The notes under the pieces are model-generated. The model was not told the origin of the DNA. It did no database searches and saw only the letters and a list, made by a program, of their open reading frames with translations. The position numbers and the translations under genes are program-made. A stretch of 64,000 bases of DNA from Stieleria varia (GTDB taxonomy: Bacteria; Planctomycetota; Planctomycetia; Pirellulales; Pirellulaceae), in the NCBI RefSeq assembly GCF_038443385.1, contig NZ_CP151726.1, positions 1,798,001 to 1,862,000 on the forward strand. The letters run 5' to 3'. Positions 9,144 through 17,048 of the stretch are shown in pieces. Position 1 is the first letter of the stretch. Each line of letters begins with the position of its first letter.

Positions 9144-9369
9144 GAACAAGACTAAGCGGTCACATACGACAAAGGGGGCAGCGTCAGAGAAAAGGTGTCA
9201 GACACAATACTGTTCGGCTCAGTTATTGCTCAACGCTAGTTCTATCGGATTATCGGCACGCGCGGGGGCTAAATGGATGCAGGAAAGCTTGATCCACGGG
9301 GCACATTGCCACCGACCGCGCAGCAGTCAACGGCCGAAGCCGGGCGGCTTCGGTCGGTGCGCAGTATTC
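9144..9369. other. Gene-free spacer with nested hairpin
   Basis: No gene is seen. A nested inverted repeat has outer arms ACCGACCG (9311-9318) and CGGTCGGT (9351-9358) and inner arms CCGAAGCC (9334-9341) and GGCTTCGG (9346-9353). It sits just past the 3' end of the IS4-type remnant and may be its old terminator or end. The sequence near 9195-9215 (GTGTCAG then TGTTCGGC) resembles one near 13428-13448. Confidence 0.5.
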
Positions 9370-9633
9370 CTAGATAGACTTGGGCTTCAGTTTTTCGATG
9401 TGAGCCTCAAGTTCCTGCAGACTTGCCCAACCGAGCAAGTAAAAGCAGATCATTTCATAAGTGCGTTTGTTCGGTTGGCCGCCGGTGTAGATCAAGATCA
9501 GCAGGCATGCAATGATTGCCAAGTACATCTGGATCTCCACGCCAGCGGGCTTTGTGCTCAACAGGTGATGGCAGCCTAAAAGTTGTTTGATCATCCGAAA
9601 GAACAACTCGATCGTCCAGTCATACTGCCTCCA
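9370..9633 (-). pseudogene. IS4-type transposase, C-terminal remnant
   Basis: On the minus strand the frame reads YDWTIELFFRMIKQLLG and continues through a hydrophobic stretch to a stop at 9370-9372. The pattern YxWxIELFFxxIKQ with its Glu is the C-terminal signature of DDE transposases of the IS4 type. Upstream (9634-9672) the frame is lost and no N-terminal catalytic part is present, so this is only the last 85 or so residues. It abuts the recombinase remnant, both being debris downstream of the toxin-immunity pair. Confidence 0.75.
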
Positions 9634-9672
9634 TAGAAGTCGGGGTTATTCTTCCGTCGGTATTTGCTAGCT

Positions 9673-10524
9673 TTATTCGCCAGCTGAATCCGAATTCGGG
9701 TTCGGTTTGGGCGTGATCAGGGCGCGAGGATATGGGTCAGGCCAACCGCGACGCTGGGTGCGGAGTTGCGTCAGGCGAGAGAGTTCCTCCGCATCGGCGT
9801 AGATCGACCAACGTCCAGTTGCCGCTACTTTGTGCGAAGTGACCCAGCCGACGCGTTGCCAACGATGGAGCGTGGCGATGGGCATCGACAGCGCAGCGGC
9901 CAAGTCGCTGAGCCACCATTCATCCCTGCGAAGATGGCGTTCTTCGGTGACGCTCTTGGGTAACGGTCCGGTTCGAATGCCGCGATCACGCAGGAAGCGT
10001 GCTAGGATTCCTGCGCTAAATAGTGATGAGCGTTTTGGTGGTTGATAACCTTCGGCATTCAAAAGGTTGGCGATCGAACCGAGCGTTTTGCCTTCATCGA
10101 GCAAGGCTTTGATGCGTGATAACAGTTCGTCGTAGTACGACAGTTGCTCGTACGTTTGAACCGGACGACGCATCGCGTGGTGACTGCCGAAGCCGCCCTT
10201 CCAATGAATGTCCACATCTACTCGTTCGCTGTCGCCTTCGACGTTGATGACGACTTCATCGATCAACAGGCGCGCGATCTCGCAACGGTCTTCGGCAGTG
10301 GTTGTTTCTGCAATCCACAACTGCGGTAAACATTCCGAGAGCGACTTGATCTCTTGACGTTCGTTGTCGCTCAGTTTTGCAGGTGTCGAGGTTTGAAAGC
10401 GATCGTACTCGATCGTCAATTGTTCTTGCTCACGCAACGCTTCCTCCCAGCGTCGTTCGAGTTCCTTGGCGACCAAGCGGTTCTCGGGATCGACTGCCGC
10501 GTAAGACTTGCGTGCCACTTCGGC
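9673..10524 (-). pseudogene. Large serine recombinase, C-terminal remnant
   Basis: About 283 residues on the minus strand match the C-terminal half of large serine recombinases: CAEVARKSYAAVDPENRLVA, a coiled-coil segment with ERRWEEALREQEQL, then ARLLIDEVVINVEGDSE, an HWKGGFGSHH segment and a helix-turn-helix-like tail (SDLAAALSMPIATLHRW). The catalytic N-terminal resolvase domain with its serine is missing. The frame is cut at 10525 exactly where a copy of the RAYT-element leader begins, so that element insertion or recombination probably removed the 5' part. Not expected to be active. Confidence 0.8.
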
Positions 10525-10614
10525 ACAAATCAAAGGGGTCAGGCCTCTTTGTTTTTGATTCTTCGCAGGTTACGCTGTGTCAAAGGTCCCTTTTCGGAGA
10601 ACCTTTCCATGCCC
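10525..10614 (+). repeat. RAYT-element leader, copy A (leader only)
   Basis: Ninety bases match the leader of the RAYT copies further right: ACAAATCAAAGGGGTCAGG at the start, CGCAGGTTACGCTGTGTC in the middle and CTTTTCGGAGAACC before an ATG. The match ends at ATGCCC, where other copies continue into the transposase. This copy truncates the serine recombinase remnant. Confidence 0.8.
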
Positions 10615-10729
10615 AACGAGCAATAAGGGGAAGGGGGGGTAAACGCGATCAGAAAGTCGCAAGAGCCAGCCAGCTAGACGTGAAGATTGAAATCTATGAC
10701 ACGACTGGAGCGTTAGTTAAGGTACTGCA

Positions 10730-11046
10730 ATGGCAAAGCTTGGTCAAAAAGAATCGTACCCAAATTCGGTTGAACTGCTTCTCTGGAACCAGGCGTGGTC
10801 CGACGATGACTTGGTCAATTTTTTTGAGTACGTTTTCACTAAGTTCCCGCTCGTAACGGAAGCTGGAAGGAAACTTGGAGTGTCTGGGAAAGGGTGGGGT
10901 AGATTTCTCGCAACTGAGAAGTTTCCAGTCGCGTTGAAAAGACGCGGGCCGAGTACGTTGAGATGCGTGATATTTCGAGAACTGGAACCACTTCTCGACA
11001 TGCGACTTGATCGAGATGCACTTGAATGTGGTCGAATCAATATCGC
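10730..11046 (+). pseudogene. Unknown small gene, 3' end replaced by a repeat
   Basis: An ATG at 10730 with AAGG about eight bases upstream opens a frame of roughly 105 residues (starts MAKLGQKESYPNSVELLLW, then NQAWSDDDLVNFFEYVF) with gene-like composition and no known family. At 11047 the frame runs into a copy of a dispersed repeat and continues as meaningless sequence to 11248, so the original C-terminus is lost. It lies in the debris region with other small accessory genes. It could also be chance coding. Confidence 0.35.
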
Positions 11047-11222
11047 GGGGAAGGGCTTCGCCGGGGTCAGGCTTTGCATTGGGTTTCTAGTTGTAGTCTG
11101 TCCTCAATCGATGCTGCCCGTCGTCGCCACGGCGGCGACTCGGCATGTCGTCGCTCGGCGCGGCGGGACGCGATTGGGGACAGGGCACTCTGTCGCCGTA
11201 AGCGGCCGAGTGCTCCGTCCCC
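11047..11222 (+). repeat. Dispersed repeat family T, copy T1
   Basis: Begins GGGGAAGGGCTTCGCCGGGG, contains TCAGGCTTTGCATTGGGTTT and TGTCCTCAATCGATGCTG, and ends in a GC-rich tail (GACGCGATTGGGGACAGGGC). Related copies lie at 15028-15109 and, inverted, at 18388-18535. No coding capacity is evident. Its role is unknown. Confidence 0.75.
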
Positions 11223-11424
11223 TCTGGCGATTAAGAAGCACCGTCTGACAGTGCGGGCCATCACGTGAGCGATCGTGACTTCGGTGGAACCGAAGACCTC
11301 CACGCCAACAAGTCGAGTCATGGTTTGCCCCGGAGGTGACGAGAATGAAATGAGAAGATCGGCTCTACCACTCCAGCACTGTCAGTCAGCCCAGGAAAAG
11401 TGCTCTGACCCAATGGCCCTTTTG

Positions 11425-11708
11425 GCGACGAGACCTGGGTGGAGTCGACTGCGAGGAAGTTCGATTTCGAATCGACGATGCGCCCCCAAGGCCGTCCACG
11501 GAAGTTACCACGCCCCTCCTGATCTGTACCCATTCTTCCAACTCGGTGTCCGACATCTTTTCTCTGATCAGGTGATAGATAGTCCCGGGGAACTGGACGC
11601 GGTGAGGACGAGGCATGGTCAACCTTGGAGCGGAGGACGACCAAACGGCGGTTGAATCTAAAGCCGCCGAAAACCCAATGCAAGGCCTGGCCCCAGCGAA
11701 GCCACCCG
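11425..11708 (-). repeat. Dispersed repeat T4 with a RAYT-like start codon region (copy T4a)
   Basis: Read on the minus strand, this begins with the GCTTCGCTGGGG and TTGCATTGGGTTTT motifs of family T and then has ATG at 11616 reading MPRPHRVQFPGTIYHLI. This is the beginning of an IS200/RAYT-type (Y1) transposase. After 17 codons it changes to unrelated sequence containing AGAAAAGATGTCGGA and GGCCTTGGGGGCGCATCGTC. An inverted, internally deleted copy lies at 18107-18335. Confidence 0.65.
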
Positions 11709-12296
11709 AAGAGCGTCGGCAACGCAACGCCCGGCGTGACCGAGCCCGACTCGATCGCCGCCTCAGCCAATCCGAGTCGGAATAAACCCTCCGCCCGCCC
11801 CGACGGCACATGGTGCCGTTGGGCGCTTACCAACGCAAGATCGCAACTGCCGAATGGCCAACCGAGACAATCGAATGGTGTTTCAAATCGTCAGCGGCCG
11901 CCAAGTGTGGCACACTGACAACATCGATCCGTCCCCGAGGGCAGGCGCGGCTTTTCGGAGCCAAAGTCAATAAGCCCGTGGCATAAGCGTGATGCTCTGT
12001 CAGCGGTTCAAACGCCGGATAAGACAGTGTGAGGCTTCTAAGCTTCGGATATCTACCAGGGTGGCGAGACTGAACCATCCATGCTGACGGAGACGTGTCT
12101 CGTCAGCGGACAAGCCATTGGACTTTGAGTCGCAAAAAAGTTACCGTAAGGTAATGCCGTTTGAGGTACGCGCGTATCTCGCCAAGGCGGCCAAATCAAA
12201 GTTCGACCATGACAGTGCTTAGATTTCTTCGCCGCCTAAACGGCCCCCTGGCGAGACTTCACCCCCTTGAAAAGTGCGCTGTCGCTATTTGCTTGA
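11709..12296. other. Gene-free stretch
   Basis: No open frame in this stretch has recognisable family features or a convincing ribosome binding site. A short palindrome, TTACC-GTAA-GGTAA, lies near 12141-12154. The sequence looks like decayed element debris. Confidence 0.5.
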
Positions 12297-12626
12297 TTAA
12301 TCATCGCGGAATTCAATTGGAATTTGGATGTTTTCAAATCTGTTCCCAGACAAGCTTACCTTGGTTCCTTTGGAAACACTGATCCCAACCCTTCCGTTTG
12401 TCATAGTGTTATTGTTTATCTGTGATTCAATTTCACTAGTGCCGTCGCGGTATTGTGTTGACGCTTTGCATTCAGACGTCTTTGAATTCAAATTTGCACA
12501 TGTCATTACGCGTTCACAGGTCGCTCCACATTGTTCACAAAAAAACGCCTGGTCTCGCTCATCCATCTTTCGCAAGACCTCGTGAAAGCACGAACAAGAG
12601 TTGCACTCATATAGATAAAGTGGCAT
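12297..12626 (-). CDS. FmdB-type zinc ribbon protein
   Basis: The 109-residue product begins MPLYLYECNSCSCFHEVL and has a second pair in FCEQCGATCERVM, giving two CxxC knuckles near residues 8-11 and 31-34. This is the layout of the FmdB/zinc-ribbon regulatory family, which binds one zinc. The C-terminal half (from about residue 55) is a separate low-GC stretch ending SLSGNRFENIQIPIEF and is not typical of the family, whose members are usually shorter. It starts 27 bases after the stop of the upstream minus-strand gene, so the two are likely an operon. Cytoplasmic; the exact role is unknown. Confidence 0.65.
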   Translation of the reverse strand: MPLYLYECNSCSCFHEVLRKMDERDQAFFCEQCGATCERVMTCANLNSKTSECKASTQYRDGTSEIESQINNNTMTNGRVGISVSKGTKVSLSGNRFENIQIPIEFRDD

Positions 12627-12653
12627 TTCACAATCCCTGATTTCTTTCTGTTC

Positions 12654-13154
12654 TCAACAGTATACATCCGCTCCATTGACATACGGCAATAGCCCGCCTT
12701 CATGACGCTTAAGAAAGGACGCCATATTGTTTTGAAAGTTCGCGCAATCTGATTGCTCTTTCATCCAATACCGGACGCCAGCAACAACATCTTTGCAGAA
12801 TGTTACAAGATCCAAATTAAGCGCATTGTTCAAGACATTCTTGTGCATAATGCATGTTCTATTTTCCAATGGTGCAAGGAAAATGATTCTACAATATCCG
12901 AGATCTTTGTGTTCAGCTTTGCCCTGATGAAGCGCGGCGCAACGGAAAGCGTAGCAATTGCTTCCGTTGAACATCCCGTCGTACTTCGGTGCTACATATT
13001 CGTCAAACCAAATCTTGTATTGCCTGCCGGTTGAAAACCCGTTGTCTGACGAAATTGCGCCACAGATATCTGGAAGCGTTAAGGTGCTGAACAGGGCAAG
13101 GTACAATTGTCCTGAATCGCAGGACATTTCAATCTGATTAAGTAGTTCGTTCAT
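12654..13154 (-). CDS. Conserved-looking hypothetical protein, 166 residues
   Basis: The product begins MNELLNQIEMSCDSGQLYLA and includes LPDICGAISSDNG, YAFRCAALHQGKAEH and a C-terminal GLLPYVNGADVYC. There is no signal peptide or membrane segment. The LPDICGA and FRCALLHQG-like blocks resemble small uncharacterised cytoplasmic proteins found sporadically in many bacteria; I cannot name a function. ATG at 13152-13154 is preceded by AAGAGCGG. It is the first gene of a two-gene unit with the zinc ribbon gene. Its lower GC than the chromosomal genes to the right suggests acquisition. Confidence 0.65.
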   Translation of the reverse strand: MNELLNQIEMSCDSGQLYLALFSTLTLPDICGAISSDNGFSTGRQYKIWFDEYVAPKYDGMFNGSNCYAFRCAALHQGKAEHKDLGYCRIIFLAPLENRTCIMHKNVLNNALNLDLVTFCKDVVAGVRYWMKEQSDCANFQNNMASFLKRHEGGLLPYVNGADVYC

Positions 13155-13646
13155 CCGCTCTTATTGCACGAAAACACGTTATTGATCGTCCCGATGCCGT
13201 GCAATTTGATCCTTATGGACGGTGAATTGGCACTTTATACTATGGGCCCTCGGTGCGTGTGGAGTCAAATATACGCTTCAGCCCACGTACATTCCATCAA
13301 GCAGCATGCTCCAAACAGACGTTTTTCAAGAAATTGAGCGTTCAAACTCGCTTTTTCCGGTCGTCCTCCATGCTGGCTACGTAAGTGTCTAACTTGCAAC
13401 CGTACGCCAGCAACATAAGAAAAAGTGTCAGGAGAAATGGTGTTCGGCCCGGCGTTTGCTACAACGGTCGCACTGAGTTTCGATTCCGGTTTTCTCGCCG
13501 AGTTTCGCGAAGGGGGAGAGGCACGTTCCTGGTGGCAGAGCAATTTTCCGGGGAGCACGGCACAGATCCGGTTAGATTTGGCTGTTTTTTTGTCGCCATT
13601 GAATGCCAGTCACGCACCGAGATCGGCACACCTGACGGCTTAGATT
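13155..13646. other. Gene-free stretch with a repeat-like segment
   Basis: No gene supported. The AT-rich part at 13170-13250 is upstream of the minus-strand pair and probably holds its promoter, although no clear -35/-10 pair could be fixed. The segment near 13423-13451 (AGTGTCAGGAG, then GTTCGGCCC) resembles the one near 9195-9215. Confidence 0.4.
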
Positions 13647-13719
13647 TCTCCTGAGGTGTAGACAGCGACATGCCGGTCTTCCAAACCGGAGAGGGCCGTG
13701 CGATTCCGACCCAGACGCT
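13647..13719 (+). pseudogene. tRNA-Gly(UCC)-like sequence, probably degraded
   Basis: A 73-base cloverleaf-length sequence. The anticodon arm is perfect: CCGGT-CTTCCAA-ACCGG with anticodon TCC. The D stem GTGT/ACAT pairs, and spacing from anticodon arm to the 3' acceptor strand CAGACGC is exactly 22 bases. However the T stem does not pair properly (GCCGT against CGACC), the T loop is not canonical, and the 5' acceptor TCTCCTG pairs with only four of seven bases. I call it a remnant, perhaps of an integration site. Confidence 0.45.
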
Positions 13720-13860
13720 TTTGATAAAGTTAGTCGCCGCAAACCGTTGAAGTAAAAGAGGTTGTGGCAGCTACCCGCAAATATAAGTTATATTGCCGTT
13801 GCTCGGCGCCGGGGTTCTGCTATCCTCCCGAGCGTCGGGCGCCGAAACTAGGTAACTGAC

Positions 13861-13895
13861 AAAAAAATCGAGACGAGCGACAAACTCGTCTCGAT
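13861..13895 (-). terminator. Intrinsic terminator (minus strand)
   Basis: A perfect 11-bp stem ATCGAGACGAG (13867-13877) / CTCGTCTCGAT (13885-13895) with a 7-base loop. On the minus strand it is followed directly by a run of T (complement of the A run 13861-13867). On the plus strand there is no T run. It lies about 100 bases downstream of the small peptide gene at 13991-14065, which reads the same way. Confidence 0.85.
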
Positions 13896-13990
13896 GGACT
13901 GGTCCACGGGATTAGGCCCCTATGGACCGATGACTTCAAAGTAGCTGGGGGTGCGACTCAGCACCATGGGTCGCCCCCTGCTCACTTTTG

Positions 13991-14065
13991 CTACTTACGG
14001 GGTATACCGTGGAAAAGTAGCACGACAGCCGCTAATACGAGAATTGCTTCCGCTAGTCCAGCCAT
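13991..14065 (-). CDS. 24-residue hydrophobic peptide with strong ribosome binding site
   Basis: ATG at 14063-14065 is preceded by AAAGGAGGTGAGG, an almost ideal Shine-Dalgarno at correct spacing, which is unusual in this GC-rich planctomycete-like sequence. The peptide starts MAGLAEAILVLAAVV, spans one short membrane helix, and ends with the charged tail HGIPRK before TAG at 13991-13993. An intrinsic terminator lies downstream at 13861-13895. It therefore looks like a real independent transcription unit. Single-helix peptides of this size act as type I toxins (depolarising membrane peptides) or as small subunits of membrane complexes; nothing here decides between these. Located in an accessory region. 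Confidence 0.6.
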   Translation of the reverse strand: MAGLAEAILVLAAVVLLFHGIPRK

Positions 14066-14729
14066 CCTCACCTCCTTTCTTGGTGGGACCGTTAGCTTTT
14101 GAGAGAGAGGGGAACATCCCTTTGCCTCTCCAACTCGACAGTGGCTCGTCCCTCGCCACTTCGGTCTCATCGTGTGTGAAGGCTTGCCATGGTGCCAGCG
14201 AACCAATCAATCACGATGGTCGCATCTTATGGATTGCAACGGGCTTGCCAACTGACTGAGTCCTGTAATTCGCAACCTCCGTCGCAGCAAGGACTTACGG
14301 ATAAGAAAGGTGGTTTGTTATAGATACGAGGTGAAGCAATTTGTCACACCCAAAAGAGCGTAAGTCGTTACGGGCAAGGGGGTTAGTGAATTCCCGATAT
14401 ATGATATATGTAAAACTTTTTCGATTCCAATATTGGAGATTTTCCCGATAGTTTTCCCGGCGCCGAGAAAATAGTTTGCGGCGCCGAGAGTTTCGGGCGT
14501 GGCGCCGCGAGCGGACGTCAACTTCCAATCGATTTAACCGTGCACAAAAGAGAGATAACCGTTTGCCTGCTATCCCCCGGTATAGTTTCCCATGCTGGGA
14601 GGGCGTTAGGTCTAAGCTCCATCGGAAGAGCTTTGTGTTTAGCCTCAGTAAGCGCTACAAAGGGTAGGGGTTTTTGCGCCCCGAGCCGGTGAAATTGGCC
14701 GGGTCATAGGCTATCGATTGGTGCATGAG
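14066..14729. other. Gene-free stretch upstream of the small peptide gene
   Basis: The long leader of the 13991-14065 gene probably originates here (minus strand), but I could not fix a promoter. GACTTACG (about 14291) and CGTAAGTC (about 14360) form a short inverted repeat. GGCGCCG motifs recur three times at 14460-14510. No coding frame with support is seen. Confidence 0.4.
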
Positions 14730-14956
14730 ACAAATCAAAGGGGTCAGTTTTGGTTCTTCGCAGGTTACGCTGTGTCAAAGGTCCCTTTTCGGAGAACCTT
14801 TCCATGCCCCGACCACCACGTGCCGATGAAGCGGGCGGTTTGTATCACGTGCTGAATCGCGGCAATTTGCAAGCGACGATTTTTCAAAAAGATGCTGGAG
14901 ATGGCAGTCTAAAAGGGAGCCACCGTGGCAGCCGAAAACGGAGCCAGGTGGTTTGA
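14730..14956 (+). pseudogene. RAYT-element copy B, truncated
   Basis: The leader starts at 14730 (ACAAATCAAAGGGGTCAG) with a short internal deletion compared with other copies. ATG at 14804 opens MPRPPRADEAGGLYHVLNRG, the N-terminus of a REP-associated Y1 tyrosine transposase. Homology to the other copies ends near 14895, after about 30 codons, and the frame then runs into unrelated sequence to 14956. No catalytic HxH or Tyr is present. Confidence 0.75.
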
Positions 14957-15027
14957 TGGGGGAGTGACTTGGGGGTGCCGGTGCGGTGAGCTATTCCGTT
15001 GGGGAATACAGCTCAACTCGCACCGAC

Positions 15028-15109
15028 GGGGAAGGGCTTCGCCGGGGTCAGGCTTTGCATTGGGTTTTTAGTTGCAGTTTGTCCTCAATCGATGCTGCCC
15101 GTCGTCGAC
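15028..15109 (+). repeat. Dispersed repeat family T, copy T2
   Basis: Matches T1 (11047) over GGGGAAGGGCTTCGCCGGGG, TCAGGCTTTGCATTGGGTTT and TGTCCTCAATCGATGCTG, then is interrupted by the RAYT-element copy C at 15110. Confidence 0.75.
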
Positions 15110-15326
15110 ACAAATCAAAGGGGTCAGGCCTCTTTGTTTTTGGTTCTTCGCAGGTTACGCTGTGTCAAGGGTCCCTTTTCGGAGAACCTTTCTATGCCCC
15201 GACCACCACGTGCCGATGAAGCGGGCGGTTTGTATCACGCGCTGAATCGCGGCAATTTGCGAGCGACGATTTTTCACAAAGATGCCGACTACGCTGCTTT
15301 CGAGCGGATCCTGCATGAAGCGTTGG
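15110..15326 (+). pseudogene. RAYT-element copy C, transposase 5' fragment
   Basis: The leader begins at 15110 and ATG is at 15194. It encodes MPRPPRADEAGGLYHALNRG and continues without a stop (CGA at the codon that is TGA in copies D and E) through HKDADYAAFERILHEAL. At 15327 the frame is broken by a 138-bp repeat (S1). So it keeps about 44 of roughly 240 residues of the transposase and lacks the catalytic domain. Confidence 0.8.
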
Positions 15327-15464
15327 GTGCAGAAAAAGGTGGCAGGACTCTTTTTCGCCTCACGGAGTATGTTCAGCTTACTGACTTAGAAACAGGGAAC
15401 GGTTTTTTGTCGGCAAATGCCAATGAGGACGTTGAAAGCATGAGCTCGTCTCCCGGGAACCTCA
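15327..15464 (+). repeat. 138-bp repeat S, copy S1
   Basis: Begins GTGCAGAAAAAGGTGGCAGG and ends GTCTCCCGGGAACCTCA. An essentially identical copy lies at 17288-17425. Both copies interrupt a RAYT-element fragment, although at different points of the transposase gene. No coding function is seen. Confidence 0.85.
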
Positions 15465-15465
15465 A

Positions 15466-16256
15466 ACAAATCAAAGGGGTCAGGCTTCTTTGTTTTTGGT
15501 TCTTCGCAGGTTACGCTGTGTCAAAGGTCCCTTTTCGGAGAACCTTTCCATGCCCCGACCACCACGTGCCGATGAAGCGGGCGGTTTGTATCACGCGCTG
15601 AATCGCGGCAATTTGTGAGCGACGATTTTTCACAAAGATGCCGACTACGCTGCTTTCGAGTGGATCCTGCATGAAGCGTTGCAAATTCACCAAATCGAGT
15701 TGTATTCCTTCCAGTTGATGCCCAACCACTACCATCTGGTTCTGCGACCGTTGGTCGATGGGGAAATGAGTCGATTCATGGCGTGGGTCGGAGGAACGCA
15801 CACGATGCGGTATCATTCGCCCTACCACACCGGCGGCACGGGACATGTTTATCAACAACGATACAAGAGCTTTCCGATCCAAGACGATGCGCATTTTTTC
15901 GTGGTTTGCCGGTACGTCGAACGCAACGCGTTGCGAGCGGGTTTGGTCGAGCGAGCGGAGGACTGGCGTTGGGGATCGCTATGGCACTGGCTGCACGCTC
16001 CGGATCCGAACCTGCTTTCGCGCTGGCCGAAATCGCGGCTTCCCCGTTGGACCGAGCGAGTCAATCAATGCCTCGGCGACGAAGAATTGGCCGCGTGCCG
16101 CCTGTCGGCCCAACGTGGCAAGCCGCTGGGCGATGAGGGATGCGTTGAAAGCATTGCCCGCCGTCTTCATCTGGAATCGACCATGCGACCGAGGGGCCGA
16201 AAGCGGGTCCGGTTCCCGGAAAATCCCGACAAAGAGGCCTGCCCCCTTAGAATCCG
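15466..16256 (+). mobile_element. RAYT element copy D with terminal inverted repeats
   Basis: The left end ACAAATCAAAGGGGTCAGG (15466) and the right end at 16230-16256 (AAAGAGGCCTGCCCCCTTAG) are inverted repeats; the inner 12 bases of the left end in copy C match the right end perfectly. The interior holds the transposase gene. The inverted ends are what a REP-like, single-strand-transposed element should have. This is the only copy with the whole transposase. Confidence 0.7.
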
Positions 16257-16287
16257 ATCAAAGTGGATTGGTCCCAATTTAAAATGA
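15550..16287 (+). pseudogene. REP-associated tyrosine transposase (RAYT, Y1/IS200-like), broken by a stop codon
   Basis: After MPRPPRADEAGGLYHALNRG there is an in-frame TGA at 15616-15618 (CGA in copy C), then the frame resumes and runs to 16287. The catalytic HxH motif is visible as LMPNHYHLVLRP, followed by GEMSRFMAWVGGTHTMRYH, YQQRYKSFPIQDD and YVERNALRAGLVERAEDWRW, all typical of the RAYT family of HUH transposases, which move REP sequences as single-stranded DNA. The C-terminal codons past about 16230 overlap the element's right inverted repeat and run on to a chance stop. With one nonsense codon near the start, internal initiation could still give a nearly whole protein, but I treat it as inactive. 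Confidence 0.8.
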
Positions 16288-16412
16288 AATGAACAGATAG
16301 AGGTTTGTATAAATAGCACACGGAATTAATGCGTTGAAATCGTGTAGAGAGATCAAGATAAAAACGGAATCAGTTACATTGTTTCCGAACCAGCTCAATT
16401 AGCGAAAAAACT
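16288..16412. other. AT-rich spacer upstream of the SUKH gene
   Basis: Noncoding, AT-rich, and likely to hold the promoter of the gene at 16413; no confident -35/-10 pair was identified. Confidence 0.4.
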
Positions 16413-17036
16413 ATGGATGACGAGATACTTGAAACTTGGCAGTCAATTGACCAGTGGCTGGAGAAAAATGCTAGCATCATTCTTGAAAAGCTAGGGGGGC
16501 CTGCTGACAGTCAGGACTTGCTTTTTCTCGAAAGACAGATTGGGTTCCCAATTCCTGATGATTTGAGTAAATCTCTCTCGCACCACGACGGAGAAACCGA
16601 AGAAGAAGCTTGGCTTTTTTCAAACTGGACGCTGCTTTCAGCGAGTGAAATCAGTGATCTCTACACGCGTCAGCGTGACAAGCAATTGCGGTCAGAAGGT
16701 GCTGTAGTTGAAAGTGACAACCGAATATTGAACGTCTTGTGGGCACCACGTTGGATTCCATTTTGCTATGACGGGTCAGGAGGATTTCTTGCCGTGGACT
16801 GTTCGCCAACCATTGAGGGAACGAATGGCCAAATTATTCGAACCGCCCACGACGATGGAAATATCTGGGTTGCAGCAAACCTCGCCGATTTTCTGAAACG
16901 TTTCAAAGCATCGCTATACGATGGAATCTTTGAGATGGAAGACGATGAGCTTGAAGTTAAGTCGGGCCATTCAAATTGGTGGAAAGGGGAAGGACGGGAA
17001 GACTGCCCGATCAAATGGTGCCACCCACCAACTTGA
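16413..17036 (+). CDS. SMI1/KNR4 (SUKH) family protein, probable orphan immunity protein
   Basis: The product is up to 207 residues. The segment LERQIGFPIPDDLSKSLSHH near residues 43-62 followed by DGE, and the later WIPFCYDGSGGFLAVDC with an acidic C-terminal helix, are characteristic of the SMI1/KNR4 (SUKH) fold. In bacteria this family is one of the commonest immunity proteins against polymorphic nuclease toxins. No partner toxin is adjacent, so it is an orphan, about 7 kb downstream of the toxin-like gene. Lower GC than the core genes. The last 10 or so codons border a RAYT-element leader at 17049, so the original C-terminus may have been altered. No signal peptide; cytoplasmic. Confidence 0.75.
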   Translation: MDDEILETWQSIDQWLEKNASIILEKLGGPADSQDLLFLERQIGFPIPDDLSKSLSHHDGETEEEAWLFSNWTLLSASEISDLYTRQRDKQLRSEGAVVESDNRILNVLWAPRWIPFCYDGSGGFLAVDCSPTIEGTNGQIIRTAHDDGNIWVAANLADFLKRFKASLYDGIFEMEDDELEVKSGHSNWWKGEGREDCPIKWCHPPT

Positions 17037-17048
17037 CAGTCGCCGGGA

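Noticed and set aside
13804-13844. Inverted CGGCGCC/GGCGCCG pair as a terminator
   Set aside because: The arms are only seven bases with a large loop and no T run; it was not called as a feature.
14999-15601. Long frame across T2, RAYT copy C, S1 and RAYT copy D leader
   Set aside because: It joins several unrelated repeat pieces and out-of-frame leader sequence; only the segment 15194-15326 is a genuine RAYT fragment.
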